Counted from the stretch's first letter, positions 22,805 to 33,444 are shown. The stretch: 58,048 bases of DNA from Lactiplantibacillus songbeiensis (GCF_005405125.1 NZ_BJDL01000029.1:1-58048), one strand, 5' to 3'. Notes: a model not told the origin generated them from the letters alone. Translations and numbers: made by a program.

Positions 22805-23926
22805 TTAGTGACGGCTGGCCGCAGTCACAATGCGCGCCAATCGATCCGCCATCTTCGCCAAGTTAGCCGGTCCTTGGGTCATCGCTTCATCCAAAGTCGA
22901 CACATGGTCCACAATCGGCAAGACCGCCGTGACGCCATGCTCCGCAAAGGCTTGATTCGCCCCTTGTTGATTACCGACTAATAAGTAACATGGCTTATCG
23001 GCAGCTTGAGCCAATTCACTGATTTGAATCGGCACCTTGCCCATAAAGCTCTGATCATCAACTTGCCCTTCACCAGAAATCACCCAGTCAACGGCTTGAA
23101 TTCGTTCAGCTAACCCACTGAGCTTAGCCACCAGTTTAAATCCAGATTGAACTTGTGCACCTAGAAACTGCCGCAATGCAAACCCAATTCCACCAGCCGC
23201 ACCATCGCCAAGGTGATCACTGACTTGGCCGGTCGACACTTGCATGAAGTGTTGCATCGCCACATCGTAAGCTTCAATATCGGCCTTGGGTAACCCTTTT
23301 TGCGGACCAAAAATCGCCGCCGCCCCCTGTTCACCCGTTAATGGATTGGTTACATCTGAGGCATTGACGAACTGAACCGCTGTCAACGCCGGTAAGACTT
23401 GAGCGGTCTCAACACGAGCTACGTTTCCTAAGTCAGCGCCAACCATCATCAATTCGTGGTCATCAGCATCAAAGAATCGATAGCCTAGTGCTCGTAAAAT
23501 TCCCGCACCGCCATCGACCGTCCCACTGCCACCTAAACCAATCACAATCTGCTTGGCCCCGCGTTGTATGGCATCTTTAATCAACAGACCGGTGCCGTAT
23601 GTATTGGTCTGACTAGGCGTCAGTTGATCGGTAACGAACTGAATGCCGGAAGCCGCTGCCACTTCAATCACGGCCAATCGTTGTTCAGCAAAGTACCCGT
23701 AACTAGCCGTAATCGGGCGCTGGGCAATATCAACCGTTGCAACCGAAACTAACTCGCCACCTGCTTGGTTCGCTAAAAAAGCAGCGACCGTCCCTTCACC
23801 GCCATCCGCAATCGCGATTTGATCGGCACTAATTCCTTGCGCTTTTAGTTGATCCGCCACGATTTGATTAGCTTGAATACTCGTCATTGAGTTTTTAAAT
23901 GAATCAATTGCTATTAAGGCTCGCAC
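22805..23926 (-). CDS. Glycerate kinase
   Basis: ~373-aa member of glycerate kinase family 1 (GlxK/GarK), phosphorylating D-glycerate with ATP. Diagnostic segments are the N-terminal IAIDSFKNSMTSIQAN, DGGEGTVAAFL, GLGGSGTVDGGAGILRALG and DWVISGEGQVDDQSFMGKVP, the last holding the conserved SGEGxxDxQTxxGK block. The GTG at 23926 with GGTGAG upstream is preferred; ATG at 23938 is the alternative. Physiologically it feeds glycerate into glycolysis; no glyoxylate or glycerate transport gene is adjacent, so it is a stand-alone unit. Confidence 0.92.
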   Translation of the reverse strand: MRALIAIDSFKNSMTSIQANQIVADQLKAQGISADQIAIADGGEGTVAAFLANQAGGELVSVATVDIAQRPITASYGYFAEQRLAVIEVAAASGIQFVTDQLTPSQTNTYGTGLLIKDAIQRGAKQIVIGLGGSGTVDGGAGILRALGYRFFDADDHELMMVGADLGNVARVETAQVLPALTAVQFVNASDVTNPLTGEQGAAAIFGPQKGLPKADIEAYDVAMQHFMQVSTGQVSDHLGDGAAGGIGFALRQFLGAQVQSGFKLVAKLSGLAERIQAVDWVISGEGQVDDQSFMGKVPIQISELAQAADKPCYLLVGNQQGANQAFAEHGVTAVLPIVDHVSTLDEAMTQGPANLAKMADRLARIVTAASRH

Positions 23927-24012
23927 TGAACTCACCATTCCCTTTTCCTATTCACTATCATTACTACCAGCGTTCCATTATCAATCATACGCCGAAATGC
24001 TCATTGCTGCCG

Positions 24013-24044
24013 AAAAAAAGCGACCCAGCCGCAGCTAGGTCGCT
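24013..24044 (-). terminator. Intrinsic terminator on the minus strand
   Basis: AGCGACCTAG / CTGGGTCGCT followed by seven T; it probably ends the purB transcript. Confidence 0.75.
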
Positions 24045-24084
24045 CATCATTGATATTAGTTTAACTTTAATGTCAGTTGACTTT

Positions 24085-24297
24085 TTCCTGCCGGTTAGTC
24101 TCTAAAACCCCAACAATTAACGACGGGCGGGCCAGAATTGGCTCAGTGGTGTCGTTTCACTTAAGCGAGTGATTTTCTCGATTTAGTGAAAGCCCGGCTT
24201 TCGAGACCGTACCATGGCTCGAAAACGTGGCCACCACGTTCCAGCCAATTCTGGACCAACCAGAGTGGCAAGTCCAATCTAACTAACACCAAATAGA
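24085..24297 (+). repeat. Compound intergenic repeat (B half with A remnant)
   Basis: CTGCCGGTTAGTCTCTAAAA is all that remains of A. B is complete, but its inner hairpin has changed to TTTCACTTAAGCGAG / CTCGATTTAGTGAAA, different from TTATCT..AGATAAA in other copies yet still self-complementary. The right end is AACTAACACCAAATAG. Confidence 0.82.
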
Positions 24298-24304
24298 TTA
24301 GTTT

Positions 24305-25603
24305 TTAATCATCCAAACCCAAACGCTTAAAGATATCGTCCACATGGCGTAAATGATAATGATAATCAAACGCATCATCAATTGCTGCTTGGTCCAAATG
24401 CTGCCGAATCTCAGCATTGGCTTCCACCAATGGCTTGAATTGTAAGTGTTCATCCCAAGACTTCGCCGTCAATGGTTGGACTAAATCATAGGCCCCTTCA
24501 CGTGACATACCGGTATCGATCAACTTCAACATCACCCGTTGACTGTAGATTAAACCATAAGTATCACCCATGTTTTCCTTCATCCGTTCTGGGAAAACGG
24601 TCAACGTCCCGATAATCTTATTAATCCGAGTTAAAATGTAATCCGTTAAAATCGTGGTATCAGGTAAGATAATCCGTTCCGCAGACGAATGCGAAATATC
24701 GCGTTCATGCCAAAGTGGAACATCTTCATAGGCTGTCATCATATGGCCACGAATCACGCGAGCTAACCCGGTCACATTTTCAGAACCAATTGGATTCCGC
24801 TTATGCGGCATGGCTGATGAGCCTTTTTGACCTTTATTGAAGAATTCTTCAACTTCGTGGGTTTCTGACTTTTGAAGACCCCGAATTTCAGTGGCGAAGA
24901 CTTCAACACTCGTCGCGATTAACGCTAAAGTGGCGATGTATTCGGCATGTAAATCCCGTGGTAAGACTTGCGTCGAGATTTCTTGAGCCCGAATGCCTAA
25001 TTGATCACACACGAATTGTTCAACAAATGGTGGAATGTTAGCAAACGTCCCGACTGCCCCGCTAATCTTGCCCGCTTCCACGCCAGCAGCGGCATGTTCA
25101 AAGCGCTCAATATCACGGTTGATTTCGGAATACCAACGAGCCAGCTTTAAGCCAAAGGTCGTTGGTTCGGCATGCACACCATGGGTCCGGCCCATCTCAA
25201 CGGTGTACTTGTACTTCTTAGCTTGCGACGCCAACGTTGCGCGTAAGTCTTGTAAATCTTGACGAATGATAGCATTGGCCTGCTTTAACCGGTACCCTTG
25301 CGCCGTATCAACGACATCAGTACTGGTCAAGCCATAATGCACCCATTTACGTTCATCACCGAGTGATTCGGACACATCGCGCGTAAAGGCCACGACATCA
25401 TGATGGGTCACGGCCTCAATCTCCGCAATCCGATCCACATCGAACTTAGCATTTTTACGAATCTTAGCGACATCTGCCGCGGGGATCTTGCCTAATTCAG
25501 CCCAGGCCTCATCGGCGGCAATTTCAACAGCTAACCAAGCTTGGTACTGATTTTCAAGGGACCACACTTTGCCCATCTCTGGACGCGTATAACGATCAAT
25601 CAT
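24305..25603 (-). CDS. purB: Adenylosuccinate lyase
   Basis: 432-aa fumarase/aspartase-superfamily enzyme acting twice in purine synthesis: SAICAR to AICAR, and adenylosuccinate to AMP, releasing fumarate. The mobile catalytic signature loop [11 protein letters not shown] is intact. [20 protein letters not shown] and [18 protein letters not shown] provide the other two conserved regions. Length is normal for bacterial PurB. GAGGATT precedes the ATG; an extended -10 (TGCTATAAT on the minus strand, -10 hexamer at 25653-25658) drives it. It is divergent from purA, so the two steps from IMP to AMP are encoded side by side. Confidence 0.97.
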   Translation of the reverse strand: MIDRYTRPEMGKVWSLENQYQAWLAVEIAADEAWAELGKIPAADVAKIRKNAKFDVDRIAEIEAVTHHDVVAFTRDVSESLGDERKWVHYGLTSTDVVDTAQGYRLKQANAIIRQDLQDLRATLASQAKKYKYTVEMGRTHGVHAEPTTFGLKLARWYSEINRDIERFEHAAAGVEAGKISGAVGTFANIPPFVEQFVCDQLGIRAQEISTQVLPRDLHAEYIATLALIATSVEVFATEIRGLQKSETHEVEEFFNKGQKGSSAMPHKRNPIGSENVTGLARVIRGHMMTAYEDVPLWHERDISHSSAERIILPDTTILTDYILTRINKIIGTLTVFPERMKENMGDTYGLIYSQRVMLKLIDTGMSREGAYDLVQPLTAKSWDEHLQFKPLVEANAEIRQHLDQAAIDDAFDYHYHLRHVDDIFKRLGLDD

Positions 25604-25921
25604 TGCTAATCCTCATTTCTATAGCCTCATTTACTAACAAAACACGAACATTATTATAGCATACCCGCTTCGTAAATCATAGGAACGGTTATTGGAAATA
25701 GCTAGTTAATTTTCATTACTTTTCATATTAAAATCCTTATATCACGGTTAATTGCGAATAAACATGAACGTTTATTAACTAGTAAATTAAGAACATTCGT
25801 ATTTAAGGTTGCACTCGGCCATTAAAATTGCTATACTTCTTGCTGTTGGGTTGGTGAACGTTTGGCCACCAATTGCTGTTAAACATTCATATATTAAAAT
25901 AATTTAATGAGGTGGAAAATT
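25604..25921. promoter_or_regulatory. Divergent purB / purA control region
   Basis: It contains the purB -10 (25653-25658) and a purA promoter TTGCAC-N17-TATACT (25809-25837). Several GAAC-containing motifs (ACACGAACATT at about 25636, AATAAACATGAACGTTTATT at about 25757, AGAACATTCGT at about 25791) resemble degenerate PurR boxes. The purA leader can form TTGGTG..CCACCAA. Confidence 0.5.
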
Positions 25922-27211
25922 ATGGCATCAGTCGTAGTAGTAGGGAGCCAATGGGGCGATGAAGGTAAAGGAAAGATCACGGACTTTTTAAGTCAGGAAG
26001 CAGATGTGGTATCACGTTACCAAGGCGGCGATAATGCCGGCCACACCATCGTATTTAATGGTAAAACTTTCAAATTACGGCTGATTCCTTCAGGGATTTT
26101 CTTCCACGATAAGACCAGTATCATCGGGAACGGTGTCGTTTTAAATCCGAAGTCGTTAGTTGAAGAACTCCAATACCTCCGTGACAACGGGGTTAATCCG
26201 GATAACTTACGCATCTCCAACCGCGCTCACATTATCTTGCCTTACCACATCACCTTAGATGGCGCCCAAGAAAAAGCCAAAGCTGGCGATAAGATTGGGA
26301 CGACTAACAAAGGGATTGGCCCGGCTTACATGGATAAAGCCGAACGAATCGGGATTCGGGTTGCTGATCTTTTGGAAAAAGACACCTTTGCCACCCTCTT
26401 AAAACGTAACCTTGAAGAAAAGAACCAAATCATCACCAAACTATACGGTTTAGAACCCCTTAATTTCGATGATATTTTTGAAACTTACTATAATTATGGT
26501 CAAGAACTCAAGCCATTCGTGACCGACACTTCTGTCGTTATCAATGACGCTTTAGACAATGGCAAACGCGTCTTATTCGAAGGCGCGCAAGGCGTCATGC
26601 TCGATATCGACCAAGGGACTTATCCTTACGTTACCTCTTCTAACCCCGTTGCTGGGGGCGTGACGATTGGGAGCGGCGTTGGCCCATCAAAGATTGACAA
26701 CTGTGTCGGGGTCTTAAAAGCGTATACCTCACGCGTTGGTGACGGTCCATTCCCAACTGAATTATTCGACGAAACGGGTGATTTCATTCGTGAAACGGCC
26801 CATGAATACGGGACCGTGACGAAACGCCCCCGTCGAATCGGTTGGTTCGATAGTGTCGTTCTCCGCCATGCTAAGCGGGTTTCAGGATTAACACATTTAA
26901 GCTTGAACTGTTTAGATGTTTTGACCGGCTTAAAGACCATCAAGATCTGTACGGCTTACGACTTAAACGGCGAAACGATCTATCATTACCCTGCTAGCTT
27001 AAAAGAACTCGAAGCTTGCAAACCAATCTACGACGAATTACCTGGGTGGGATGAAGATATTACCGGCGTGAAGACCTTAGCCGAATTACCTGAAAATGCC
27101 CGTAACTACTTGAAGCGGATTGAAGACCTCGTTGGCGTTAAAGTGGCGACCTTCTCCGTTGGTCCTGACCGCGACCAAACTAACGTGATCGACCAAAACA
27201 TCTGGGACTAG
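25922..27211 (+). CDS. purA: Adenylosuccinate synthetase
   Basis: 429 aa. It catalyses GTP-dependent condensation of IMP with aspartate, the first committed step to AMP. The N-terminal [11 protein letters not shown] nucleotide loop, [43 protein letters not shown] and [10 protein letters not shown] are all canonical. ATG at 25922 is selected with GAGGTGG upstream; the in-frame ATG at 25907 overlaps that site. It lies 18 bases ahead of guaC, so the two probably form one transcript interconverting IMP, AMP and GMP. Confidence 0.97.
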   Translation: MASVVVVGSQWGDEGKGKITDFLSQEADVVSRYQGGDNAGHTIVFNGKTFKLRLIPSGIFFHDKTSIIGNGVVLNPKSLVEELQYLRDNGVNPDNLRISNRAHIILPYHITLDGAQEKAKAGDKIGTTNKGIGPAYMDKAERIGIRVADLLEKDTFATLLKRNLEEKNQIITKLYGLEPLNFDDIFETYYNYGQELKPFVTDTSVVINDALDNGKRVLFEGAQGVMLDIDQGTYPYVTSSNPVAGGVTIGSGVGPSKIDNCVGVLKAYTSRVGDGPFPTELFDETGDFIRETAHEYGTVTKRPRRIGWFDSVVLRHAKRVSGLTHLSLNCLDVLTGLKTIKICTAYDLNGETIYHYPASLKELEACKPIYDELPGWDEDITGVKTLAELPENARNYLKRIEDLVGVKVATFSVGPDRDQTNVIDQNIWD

Positions 27212-27229
27212 CTTAAGGGAGCGATTGAC

Positions 27230-28201
27230 ATGGAGATTTTTGATTACGAAGATATTCAACTCATTCCAAACAAATGTGTCATTAATAGCCGTTCAGAAGC
27301 GGACACGACCGTTGACCTTGGCGGCCGTAGCTTCAAGATTCCGGTCGTTCCTGCTAACATGGCGACCGTCATTAATGATGACCTCGCCAAGTGGTTGGCT
27401 GGGAATGGCTACTTCTATATCATGCATCGCTTTGAACCGGAGCAACGGCGGCACTTTATCGAAACGATGCACGCTAACCAGCTATTTGCATCGATCTCAG
27501 TCGGTGTTAAGCCCAGTGAACATGACTTTATTGACGCTTTAGCCGACGATAACCTCGTACCCGAGTACATCACGATTGATATCGCCCACGGTCACGCCGA
27601 TAGTGTGATTGAGATGATCAAGCACATTAAAGTGGCCTTACCAGATAGCTTTGTAATTGCCGGTAACGTTGCGACTCCCGCAGCCGTGCGGGACTTAGAA
27701 AACGCTGGTGCCGATGCCACTAAAGTTGGTGTTGGTCCTGGGAAAGCTTGTATCACCAAGGTCAAGACTGGCTTTGGGACTGGCGGCTGGCAATTAGCTG
27801 CTGTCCGTTGGTGTGCCAAAGCTGCCCGTAAACCCATCATCGCGGATGGCGGTGTGCGGACCAATGGCGATATCGCCAAGTCGATTCGCTTCGGCGCCAC
27901 GATGGTTATGATTGGATCTATGTTGGCTGGTCATCAAGAATCACCTGGGAATATTCTCAAGATCGATGGCAAAACATATAAGCAATATTACGGTTCCGCC
28001 AGTGAGACCCAAAAAGGTGAACATAAAAACGTTGAAGGTAAGCAGATGCTCGTCCCATATCGGGGCCACTTAGCTGATACCTTGAACGAAATGCAAGAAG
28101 ATCTCCAGTCCTCAATCTCATACGCCGGTGGTCGTGATCTCAAAGCGATTACGAAGTGTGATTATGTGGTCGTTAAAAATTCAATCTATAATGGTGATTA
28201 A
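27230..28201 (+). CDS. guaC: GMP reductase
   Basis: 323-aa IMPDH/GMPR-family barrel. It reduces GMP to IMP with NADPH, recycling guanine nucleotides. The catalytic cysteine loop is [18 protein letters not shown]. The lack of CBS domains and the short length separate it from GuaB, and [20 protein letters not shown] is the phosphate-binding strand-loop. The ending at SIYNGD is typical of the Firmicutes GuaC2 type. AAGGGAG precedes the ATG. Downstream of purA, it supplies the IMP that PurA consumes. It is followed by a terminator. Confidence 0.94.
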   Translation: MEIFDYEDIQLIPNKCVINSRSEADTTVDLGGRSFKIPVVPANMATVINDDLAKWLAGNGYFYIMHRFEPEQRRHFIETMHANQLFASISVGVKPSEHDFIDALADDNLVPEYITIDIAHGHADSVIEMIKHIKVALPDSFVIAGNVATPAAVRDLENAGADATKVGVGPGKACITKVKTGFGTGGWQLAAVRWCAKAARKPIIADGGVRTNGDIAKSIRFGATMVMIGSMLAGHQESPGNILKIDGKTYKQYYGSASETQKGEHKNVEGKQMLVPYRGHLADTLNEMQEDLQSSISYAGGRDLKAITKCDYVVVKNSIYNGD

Positions 28202-28210
28202 TCACCGCGC

Positions 28211-28241
28211 GAGTTTGGCTAAGGCCAAGCTCTTTTTTTGT
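28211..28241 (+). terminator. Terminator of purA-guaC
   Basis: GAGTTTGGC-TAAG-GCCAAGCTC followed by seven T. Confidence 0.85.
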
Positions 28242-28379
28242 TAGTCTGGAATACAACACGTCCGAGATTTTAGTAAATCCTTAACCCCTTTTCCCTGACG
28301 CTTATTGGTCAAACCAGTTATACTTAAGGTAACGATGTCTTGGCACCTGCCAGGGCGACTACTAATCGAGGTAATCAAG

Positions 28380-29165
28380 ATGGAACATAATCGTGTTTTA
28401 CGTTTAGAACATGGGATTAATTTCCGCGAACTCGGCGGTTACGCCACTACTGGCGGCCAAACAATCAAATGGCAAAAACTCTTACGTTGTGGGGGCATGT
28501 CGCTGCTGTCAGCCAATGATCTCGCCTACTTAGATAACTACGGGTTACGCTACGATATTGATCTACGGCAGACCAGTGAGACCCAAATGTCGCCGGACCG
28601 TTATCCAAAGCACACAACCTATATCAATACCTCTGTGTACCCGTTCGCTGATAATCGGCGGATTGACCGACGTCTCAAACGACTCTTTAAACGGTTAGTG
28701 GCGCCGGATTCTTTCGGTACCCAAGTCTACGCCCGGATGATTACCGACAGTCATCCGGTCAAAGTCTGGCAACAGCTCTTCACTACACTGCTCGCTAATG
28801 ACCAGCCGAATCAATCAGTGCTCTTCCATTGTGCAGCTGGTAAAGACCGGACTGGCGTTGCGGGTACTTTGATTATGACGGCGCTAGATGTACCGCGGGA
28901 AACGATTATTCAGGATTATTTATTGACCAATGCTGTCTTTATGGCGGCTGATCAAGTCGACAATGACACGATCATTACTGAAGCGAACAATGGTGACTTA
29001 GCTAGTCGCTTCAATTCGGCTTTGAACGTTGAAGCTGATAACTTAAAGATGATTTTTGCTGTTTTCGATGATCTCTATGGTGGTGGTATTGGCTACTTAC
29101 GGGAAGTCTTAGGACTTAGTCAAGCCGATATTAATGACTTGCGGCGTCTTTACTTAGACGATTAG
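28380..29165 (+). CDS. Tyrosine/phosphoinositide-type protein phosphatase (LipA-like)
   Basis: 261-aa phosphatase. The CX5R active-site loop HCAAGKDRTG has C151 as nucleophile and R157, with a lysine inside the loop as in Listeria LipA and other bacterial Tyr_phosphatase_3 members that can act on phosphotyrosine and phosphoinositides. The family N-terminal motif NFRELGGY is at residues 14-21 and YDIDLRQTSE at 58-67. There is no signal peptide. ATG at 28380 follows GAGGT; a promoter CTGACG-N18-TATACT ends at 28324. The biological target is unknown. Confidence 0.9.
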   Translation: MEHNRVLRLEHGINFRELGGYATTGGQTIKWQKLLRCGGMSLLSANDLAYLDNYGLRYDIDLRQTSETQMSPDRYPKHTTYINTSVYPFADNRRIDRRLKRLFKRLVAPDSFGTQVYARMITDSHPVKVWQQLFTTLLANDQPNQSVLFHCAAGKDRTGVAGTLIMTALDVPRETIIQDYLLTNAVFMAADQVDNDTIITEANNGDLASRFNSALNVEADNLKMIFAVFDDLYGGGIGYLREVLGLSQADINDLRRLYLDD

Positions 29166-29170
29166 CGATT

Positions 29171-29475
29171 GAAAGTTGTTTAACTGGCTGCCTACCGATT
29201 GGTTTCTAAAATACTGAAACGCCAACGACACGGCTGAGCATTTTAGAAACCAACGGCTCAGCTAAAATCCTGACTGCAATAAATTAACGTTAATTTATCA
29301 ATATCCTTTAATTAGCGGCAGGCGGACCAGAATTGGCTCAGTGATGTCGTTTACCTTAGTCGTGGGTTTCGACTTAGATAAAGCCCGGCTTTCGAGACCG
29401 ATTTGTGGCTCGAAAACGTGGCCACCACATTCCAGCCGATTCCGGGCCAACCAGAGTGTGGCAATCCAAGTATTA
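29171..29475 (+). repeat. Compound intergenic repeat (A+B)
   Basis: A is shortened to a clean hairpin TTGGTTTCTAAAATACT / AGCATTTTAGAAACCAA. B is complete. Outer ends are degenerate. Confidence 0.82.
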
Positions 29476-29532
29476 AGACGCCTCATCTAACAGTACTTAT
29501 AATTGATTTAGAGTTTTAAACTTCACCATGTT

Positions 29533-29579
29533 AAAAAAGCGTTGGATTTAGTTAATTTAACTAAGTCCAACGCTTTTTA
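29533..29579. terminator. Terminator of cls
   Basis: Long near-perfect palindrome, arms AAAAAGCGTTGGA.TTAGTTAA / TTAACTAA.TCCAACGCTTTTT. Confidence 0.9.
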
Positions 29580-29581
29580 AG

Positions 29582-31027
29582 TTACAAGATTGGTGATAAC
29601 AACCGGGAAAATGTTTGTTTAAACTTCAACCAGAATGATTGTTGCTTAAAATCTTGCACAGTAATTAAGCTACTCTTCGCTTGATCCGCTAAGAAAATCG
29701 TTTCTAGTTCTTGTGCCAAGTCGGTATCATACAAGAACGCATTAACTTCAAAGTTTAGCTTGAAGCTACGGAAATCCATATTCGCCGACCCTACCGATGC
29801 AATCTGGCCATCGATAACCATCGTCTTTGCATGAATAAAGCCATTGTTGTAATAATAAATCTTGACTCCGGCCTCCGCCAACTCCCGCGCATAATATTGC
29901 GTGGCACGATAGACAAAGGCATGGTCCGGTTTATCTGGCACCATAATCCGGACATCGACACCCGACATAGCCGCAATTCGAATCGCATCTAATACGGAAT
30001 CATCCGGGATCAAATAGGGGGATTGAATCCAAAGTCGCTGTTGCGCTGTGGTAATCATCTTGATATAGCCTAACTTAATCTGTTGGGCATCGCTGTCAGG
30101 ACCACTGGAAACAATCTGTAGTGACGTGTTCCCCTTGACTTTAATGACTGGAAACATCTGATTGTTCGGTTCGATTCGATGATCGGCATCGGTCGCATTC
30201 CAATCACGAATAAACCGTTCCTGAAGTTCGAAAACCCCGGAACCCACGATTCGCAAATGGGTATCACGCCAATAACCGAACTTTTTATCACGACCCAAAT
30301 ATTGGTCACCCACATTGAAGCCACCGACATAGCCAACCCGACCATCAACGACCACAATCTTACGGTGATCACGGAAGTTCAATCGAAAGTCGAGTACGGC
30401 GGAATGGGCACCTAAGAACGGCCGCGCATGACCGCCAAGTTCTTCTAAATGCTTGAAGAAACTACGGAAAGTTCCCATTGACCCCCACGGATCATACAAG
30501 ACGCGCACATCGACCCCTTGCGCGGCTTTGCGTTCTAACAGATGTAACAATTCGTTCCCAATGCGATCGTTATAGAACGTGTAATATTCAATATGAATAT
30601 GCTTCTTAGCCGCTTCAATATCTTGAAACATCGCGTGGAACTTCGCATGACCATCAGTATAAATCTTGACCCGATTCTTCCGACTCAGTAAGGCACCGTC
30701 TGAGTTCAAGAATAGGCTGACCATGCCACGCACCGAACTCGTCACCGCATCGGCAGGTAAGAGTTCCGAACCTAATTCGTCACGTTGACGCTGAATCGCT
30801 TCTTCCAAGCGAATCTGAGTTTCTTTCTTTAAACGAAATAACCGGTTCTTGGGCAGCTTCCGGCCAAGAAAGGCGTAGGCAATAAATCCGGCCACCGGAA
30901 TCATCACTAACACCAATAACCACGCCCAAGTCGCCGCAATATCGCGCCGATCCCGGAACACCGTAATGACCGCGGCGATCGCGTTAATCACGACGATGAT
31001 GTTTAAAATTGGCAAAATATATTGCAA
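29582..31027 (-). CDS. cls: Cardiolipin synthase
   Basis: ~481-aa membrane enzyme of the phospholipase D superfamily making cardiolipin from two phosphatidylglycerols. Two N-terminal helices form the PLDc_N region (IIVVINAIAAVITVF and AWLLVLVMIPVAGFIAYAFL). Two HKD motifs are present, HRKIVVVDGRVGYVGG and HAKTMVIDGQIASVGSAN. Length is standard. The start is uncertain: GTG at 31036 lies directly against AGGTGG, whereas TTG at 31027 has 9-base spacing and is preferred. It ends 2 bases before the terminator hairpin. Confidence 0.93.
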   Translation of the reverse strand: MQYILPILNIIVVINAIAAVITVFRDRRDIAATWAWLLVLVMIPVAGFIAYAFLGRKLPKNRLFRLKKETQIRLEEAIQRQRDELGSELLPADAVTSSVRGMVSLFLNSDGALLSRKNRVKIYTDGHAKFHAMFQDIEAAKKHIHIEYYTFYNDRIGNELLHLLERKAAQGVDVRVLYDPWGSMGTFRSFFKHLEELGGHARPFLGAHSAVLDFRLNFRDHRKIVVVDGRVGYVGGFNVGDQYLGRDKKFGYWRDTHLRIVGSGVFELQERFIRDWNATDADHRIEPNNQMFPVIKVKGNTSLQIVSSGPDSDAQQIKLGYIKMITTAQQRLWIQSPYLIPDDSVLDAIRIAAMSGVDVRIMVPDKPDHAFVYRATQYYARELAEAGVKIYYYNNGFIHAKTMVIDGQIASVGSANMDFRSFKLNFEVNAFLYDTDLAQELETIFLADQAKSSLITVQDFKQQSFWLKFKQTFSRLLSPIL

Positions 31028-31158
31028 TTGAGGCACCCACCTATTTTATTGATAATTTCATTTTAACGCAGATTGTCATTGGATAATAACCTTTTGCGAT
31101 TGGAATCATTGCTTTTTTCGCGAAAAACGGTAATACTTTCGACATGGAGGTTTTGTCG

Positions 31159-31311
31159 ATGTTAGCTATGCTAGGAATTCATGGACTGGGACCTATTCGG
31201 ATGTTTCATCTAACCGAACGGGTCGCCGGCTCGCGGGGTGCCATTGGGATTCTGCTCATTATTATTTTACTGTACATTGCTTACCGCCATTATCGACGGC
31301 AACAGAAATAA
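31159..31311 (+). CDS. Small single-span membrane protein, 50 aa
   Basis: A short unlabelled gene. ATGGAGG at 31144 gives a strong ribosome binding site 8 bases before the ATG. The product begins MLAMLGIHGLGPIRMF, then has a polar stretch (HLTERVAGSRGAIG), a single hydrophobic helix (ILLIIILLYIAY) and a basic tail RHYRRQQK. It is divergent from cls and closed by a hairpin terminator at 31318-31360, so it looks like an independent transcript. Small proteins of this form in lactobacilli are of unknown function. Confidence 0.7.
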   Translation: MLAMLGIHGLGPIRMFHLTERVAGSRGAIGILLIIILLYIAYRHYRRQQK

Positions 31312-31317
31312 CCTTTT

Positions 31318-31360
31318 AGCGGCTCGATCTGGTTTATTAACCAGTCGGGTCGCTTATTAA
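31318..31360 (+). terminator. Terminator of the 50-aa gene
   Basis: AGCGGCTCGATCTGGTT / AACCAGTCGGGTCGCT followed by a T-rich run. Confidence 0.65.
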
Positions 31361-31361
31361 T

Positions 31362-31532
31362 TTAGTAGCACTTTGTCACCCTGGTTGGTCCAGAATCGGC
31401 TGGAACATGGCGGCCGCGTTTTTGAGCCACAGAACGGTCTCAAAAACCGGACTTTGACTAAGCTGTAAAAACCACCAGCTTAGTCAAACGACACCACTGA
31501 GCCAATTCTGACCCGCCCGGCGTTAATTAACC
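31362..31532 (-). repeat. Compound intergenic repeat (B half only, reversed)
   Basis: CCCTGGTTGGTCCAGAATCG to CCGGCGTTAATTAAC. The inner stem reads ACTAAGCTG / CAGCTTAGT, again different from other copies but self-complementary. Confidence 0.82.
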
Positions 31533-31945
31533 AGACAGTCCAAATTTCATCGTAAACTTGACCAAGCGATTGAAGGATAATGTCATAATAGCTAACACAC
31601 ATGGTCAATGAGTTAAAAAATTTCTCTGCCACTTTCTCTTTTAGCGATTATCATTCAATTTATTCTCAAAATATCAAAATCCCAATAAAATTAACTTTAC
31701 AACCATTCCCGCTTTTAATCCTTCCTCCTAACCCTTATTCAAGCCTCTTGAGAGCGGTTAACCAGCTTTAGTCAGGAAACGTTAAACTGAACGATCAAAA
31801 TAGTCAATTCACCAATTATTCGGATATTTTTAGCTATATCAGCTAAAATGGCTAACAAAAATTTATAATTCAGTCAAAATAACTAGTTCATTTTATTAAA
31901 AACCGATTAGAATAGAACCCATCAAATCGAAATGGGGCGATTTTC
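31533..31945. other. AT-rich leader region of the amino-acid permease
   Basis: 413 bases with no open reading frame carrying a binding site. There are scattered TTGACC (31558) and TAGAAT (31909) boxes but no convincing pair, and no T-box or riboswitch was recognised. Confidence 0.4.
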
Positions 31946-33394
31946 ATGGATCTTACGCATACGCATTTGCTTCGTAAAAAAGATATTGGGGCCATGTTAG
32001 CCAATTACCATAGTCCGCTGAAAAAGGAACTCAAAACATTTGATCTCACGATGTTAGGGATTGGGGCCATCATCGGGACTGGGATCTTCGTGTTAACCGG
32101 GACTGGGGCGCTAACCGCTGGACCCGGCTTGATGATTTCCTTCGTGATTGCCGCGATTGCCTGCTTGTTCGCGTCCTTATGCTACGCCGAATTTGCAGCG
32201 ATGGTGCCCGAAAGTGGGTCAGCCTACACGTACTCCTACACGACATTAGGTGAAATCGTCGCGTTCATTATCGGCTGGGATTTGATGTTGGAATATTTAT
32301 TCGCCGTCTCGACAGTCTCCGCTGGTTGGTCAGGTTATTTTCAATCATTTTTAGCCGGCTTCGGCTTACACTTACCGACTATCTTGACCGCCGCTCCGGG
32401 TTCTGTTCCGGGCGTTACTTCGTACTTCAACTTACCGGCCTTTGCCATTATCATCTTGATTACCGCGCTGTTATCCTTAGGCGTCAAAGAAACCAAGCGG
32501 GTCAACAACATCATGGTTGTTATCAAGTTAGCCGTCGTCTTACTCTTCATCTTCACGGCGGTCCGCTTCATCAAACCTGCTAACTGGTCACCATTATTGC
32601 CATTCGGGATGAAAGGCGTCTTCGGGGCTGCTTCCAGCGTGTTCTTCGCGTTCATCGGCTTCGATGCGATCTCATCCAGTGTTGAAGAAACGCTGGAACC
32701 TTCCAAGACCTTGCCGAAGTCAATGTTACTTTCACTCGGTATCTGTACGGTCTTATACGTGGCCGTTTCCGCAATCATGACCGGCGTGGTGCCTTTCCGG
32801 ATGTTCGCTAAATACATCGACCATCCAATCTCAGCCGTTCTCATCTATTCCGGCCAAAACTGGTTAGCTGGAATCGTTGACTTAGGTGCCATCTTAGGGA
32901 TGACCACCGTCATGTTGGTCTGCTTATATGGGCAAACGCGGATTTCCTTCTCAATGTCACGCGACGGCTTACTCTCACCACTCTTCAGCCGAATCAGTAA
33001 ACGGACAGGCGCGCCGGTTGCGTCAACGATGTTATTCGGTGTCGTTGCTGCCGTCATCGGTGGCTTCATTCCATTGGCTGACTTAGCCGAATTGGTTAAT
33101 ATCGGGACCTTGACCGCCTTCTTACTCGTTTCTTTCTCTGTCATGCGGCTCCGCAAGACCCAACCGAACTTGCGCCGGCCATTCAAGACCCCTTGGGTAC
33201 CATTCGTTCCCATTATGTCGATGATCAGCTGTATCTTCCTACTGATCAACTTGAAACCTGTCACTTGGCTACGTTTCGTGATTTGGTTAGCGATTGGGAT
33301 GGTCGTTTACTTCACCTACTCAATCAAGCACTCCAAGTTAAGCCCAGTGCAATTGGCTAAAGCCGACGAACCGGAAGAAAAAGAGATTAAATAG
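31946..33394 (+). CDS. APC-family amino-acid permease (YfnA/cationic amino-acid transporter type)
   Basis: 482 aa with about twelve membrane helices. The first helix carries the family motif GIGAIIGTGIFVLTG, the substrate backbone-binding site of APC transporters. Further blocks are CYAEFAAMVPESGSAYTYSY, FFAFIGFDAISSSVEE and RISFSMSRDGLL. It resembles the YfnA/GkApcT/CAT group, which imports neutral or cationic amino acids with protons; the substrate is not resolvable. The C-terminal tail is charged (DEPEEKEIK). It is monocistronic; the terminator is at 33403-33444. Confidence 0.9.
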   Translation: MDLTHTHLLRKKDIGAMLANYHSPLKKELKTFDLTMLGIGAIIGTGIFVLTGTGALTAGPGLMISFVIAAIACLFASLCYAEFAAMVPESGSAYTYSYTTLGEIVAFIIGWDLMLEYLFAVSTVSAGWSGYFQSFLAGFGLHLPTILTAAPGSVPGVTSYFNLPAFAIIILITALLSLGVKETKRVNNIMVVIKLAVVLLFIFTAVRFIKPANWSPLLPFGMKGVFGAASSVFFAFIGFDAISSSVEETLEPSKTLPKSMLLSLGICTVLYVAVSAIMTGVVPFRMFAKYIDHPISAVLIYSGQNWLAGIVDLGAILGMTTVMLVCLYGQTRISFSMSRDGLLSPLFSRISKRTGAPVASTMLFGVVAAVIGGFIPLADLAELVNIGTLTAFLLVSFSVMRLRKTQPNLRRPFKTPWVPFVPIMSMISCIFLLINLKPVTWLRFVIWLAIGMVVYFTYSIKHSKLSPVQLAKADEPEEKEIK

Positions 33395-33402
33395 GATAAA
33401 TT

Positions 33403-33444
33403 AAAGACTGCTGACTTAGGTGGATGACTAGGTTAGCAGTCTTT
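33403..33444. terminator. Intrinsic terminator
   Basis: AAAGACTGCTGAC / GTTAGCAGTCTTT. Confidence 0.75.
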
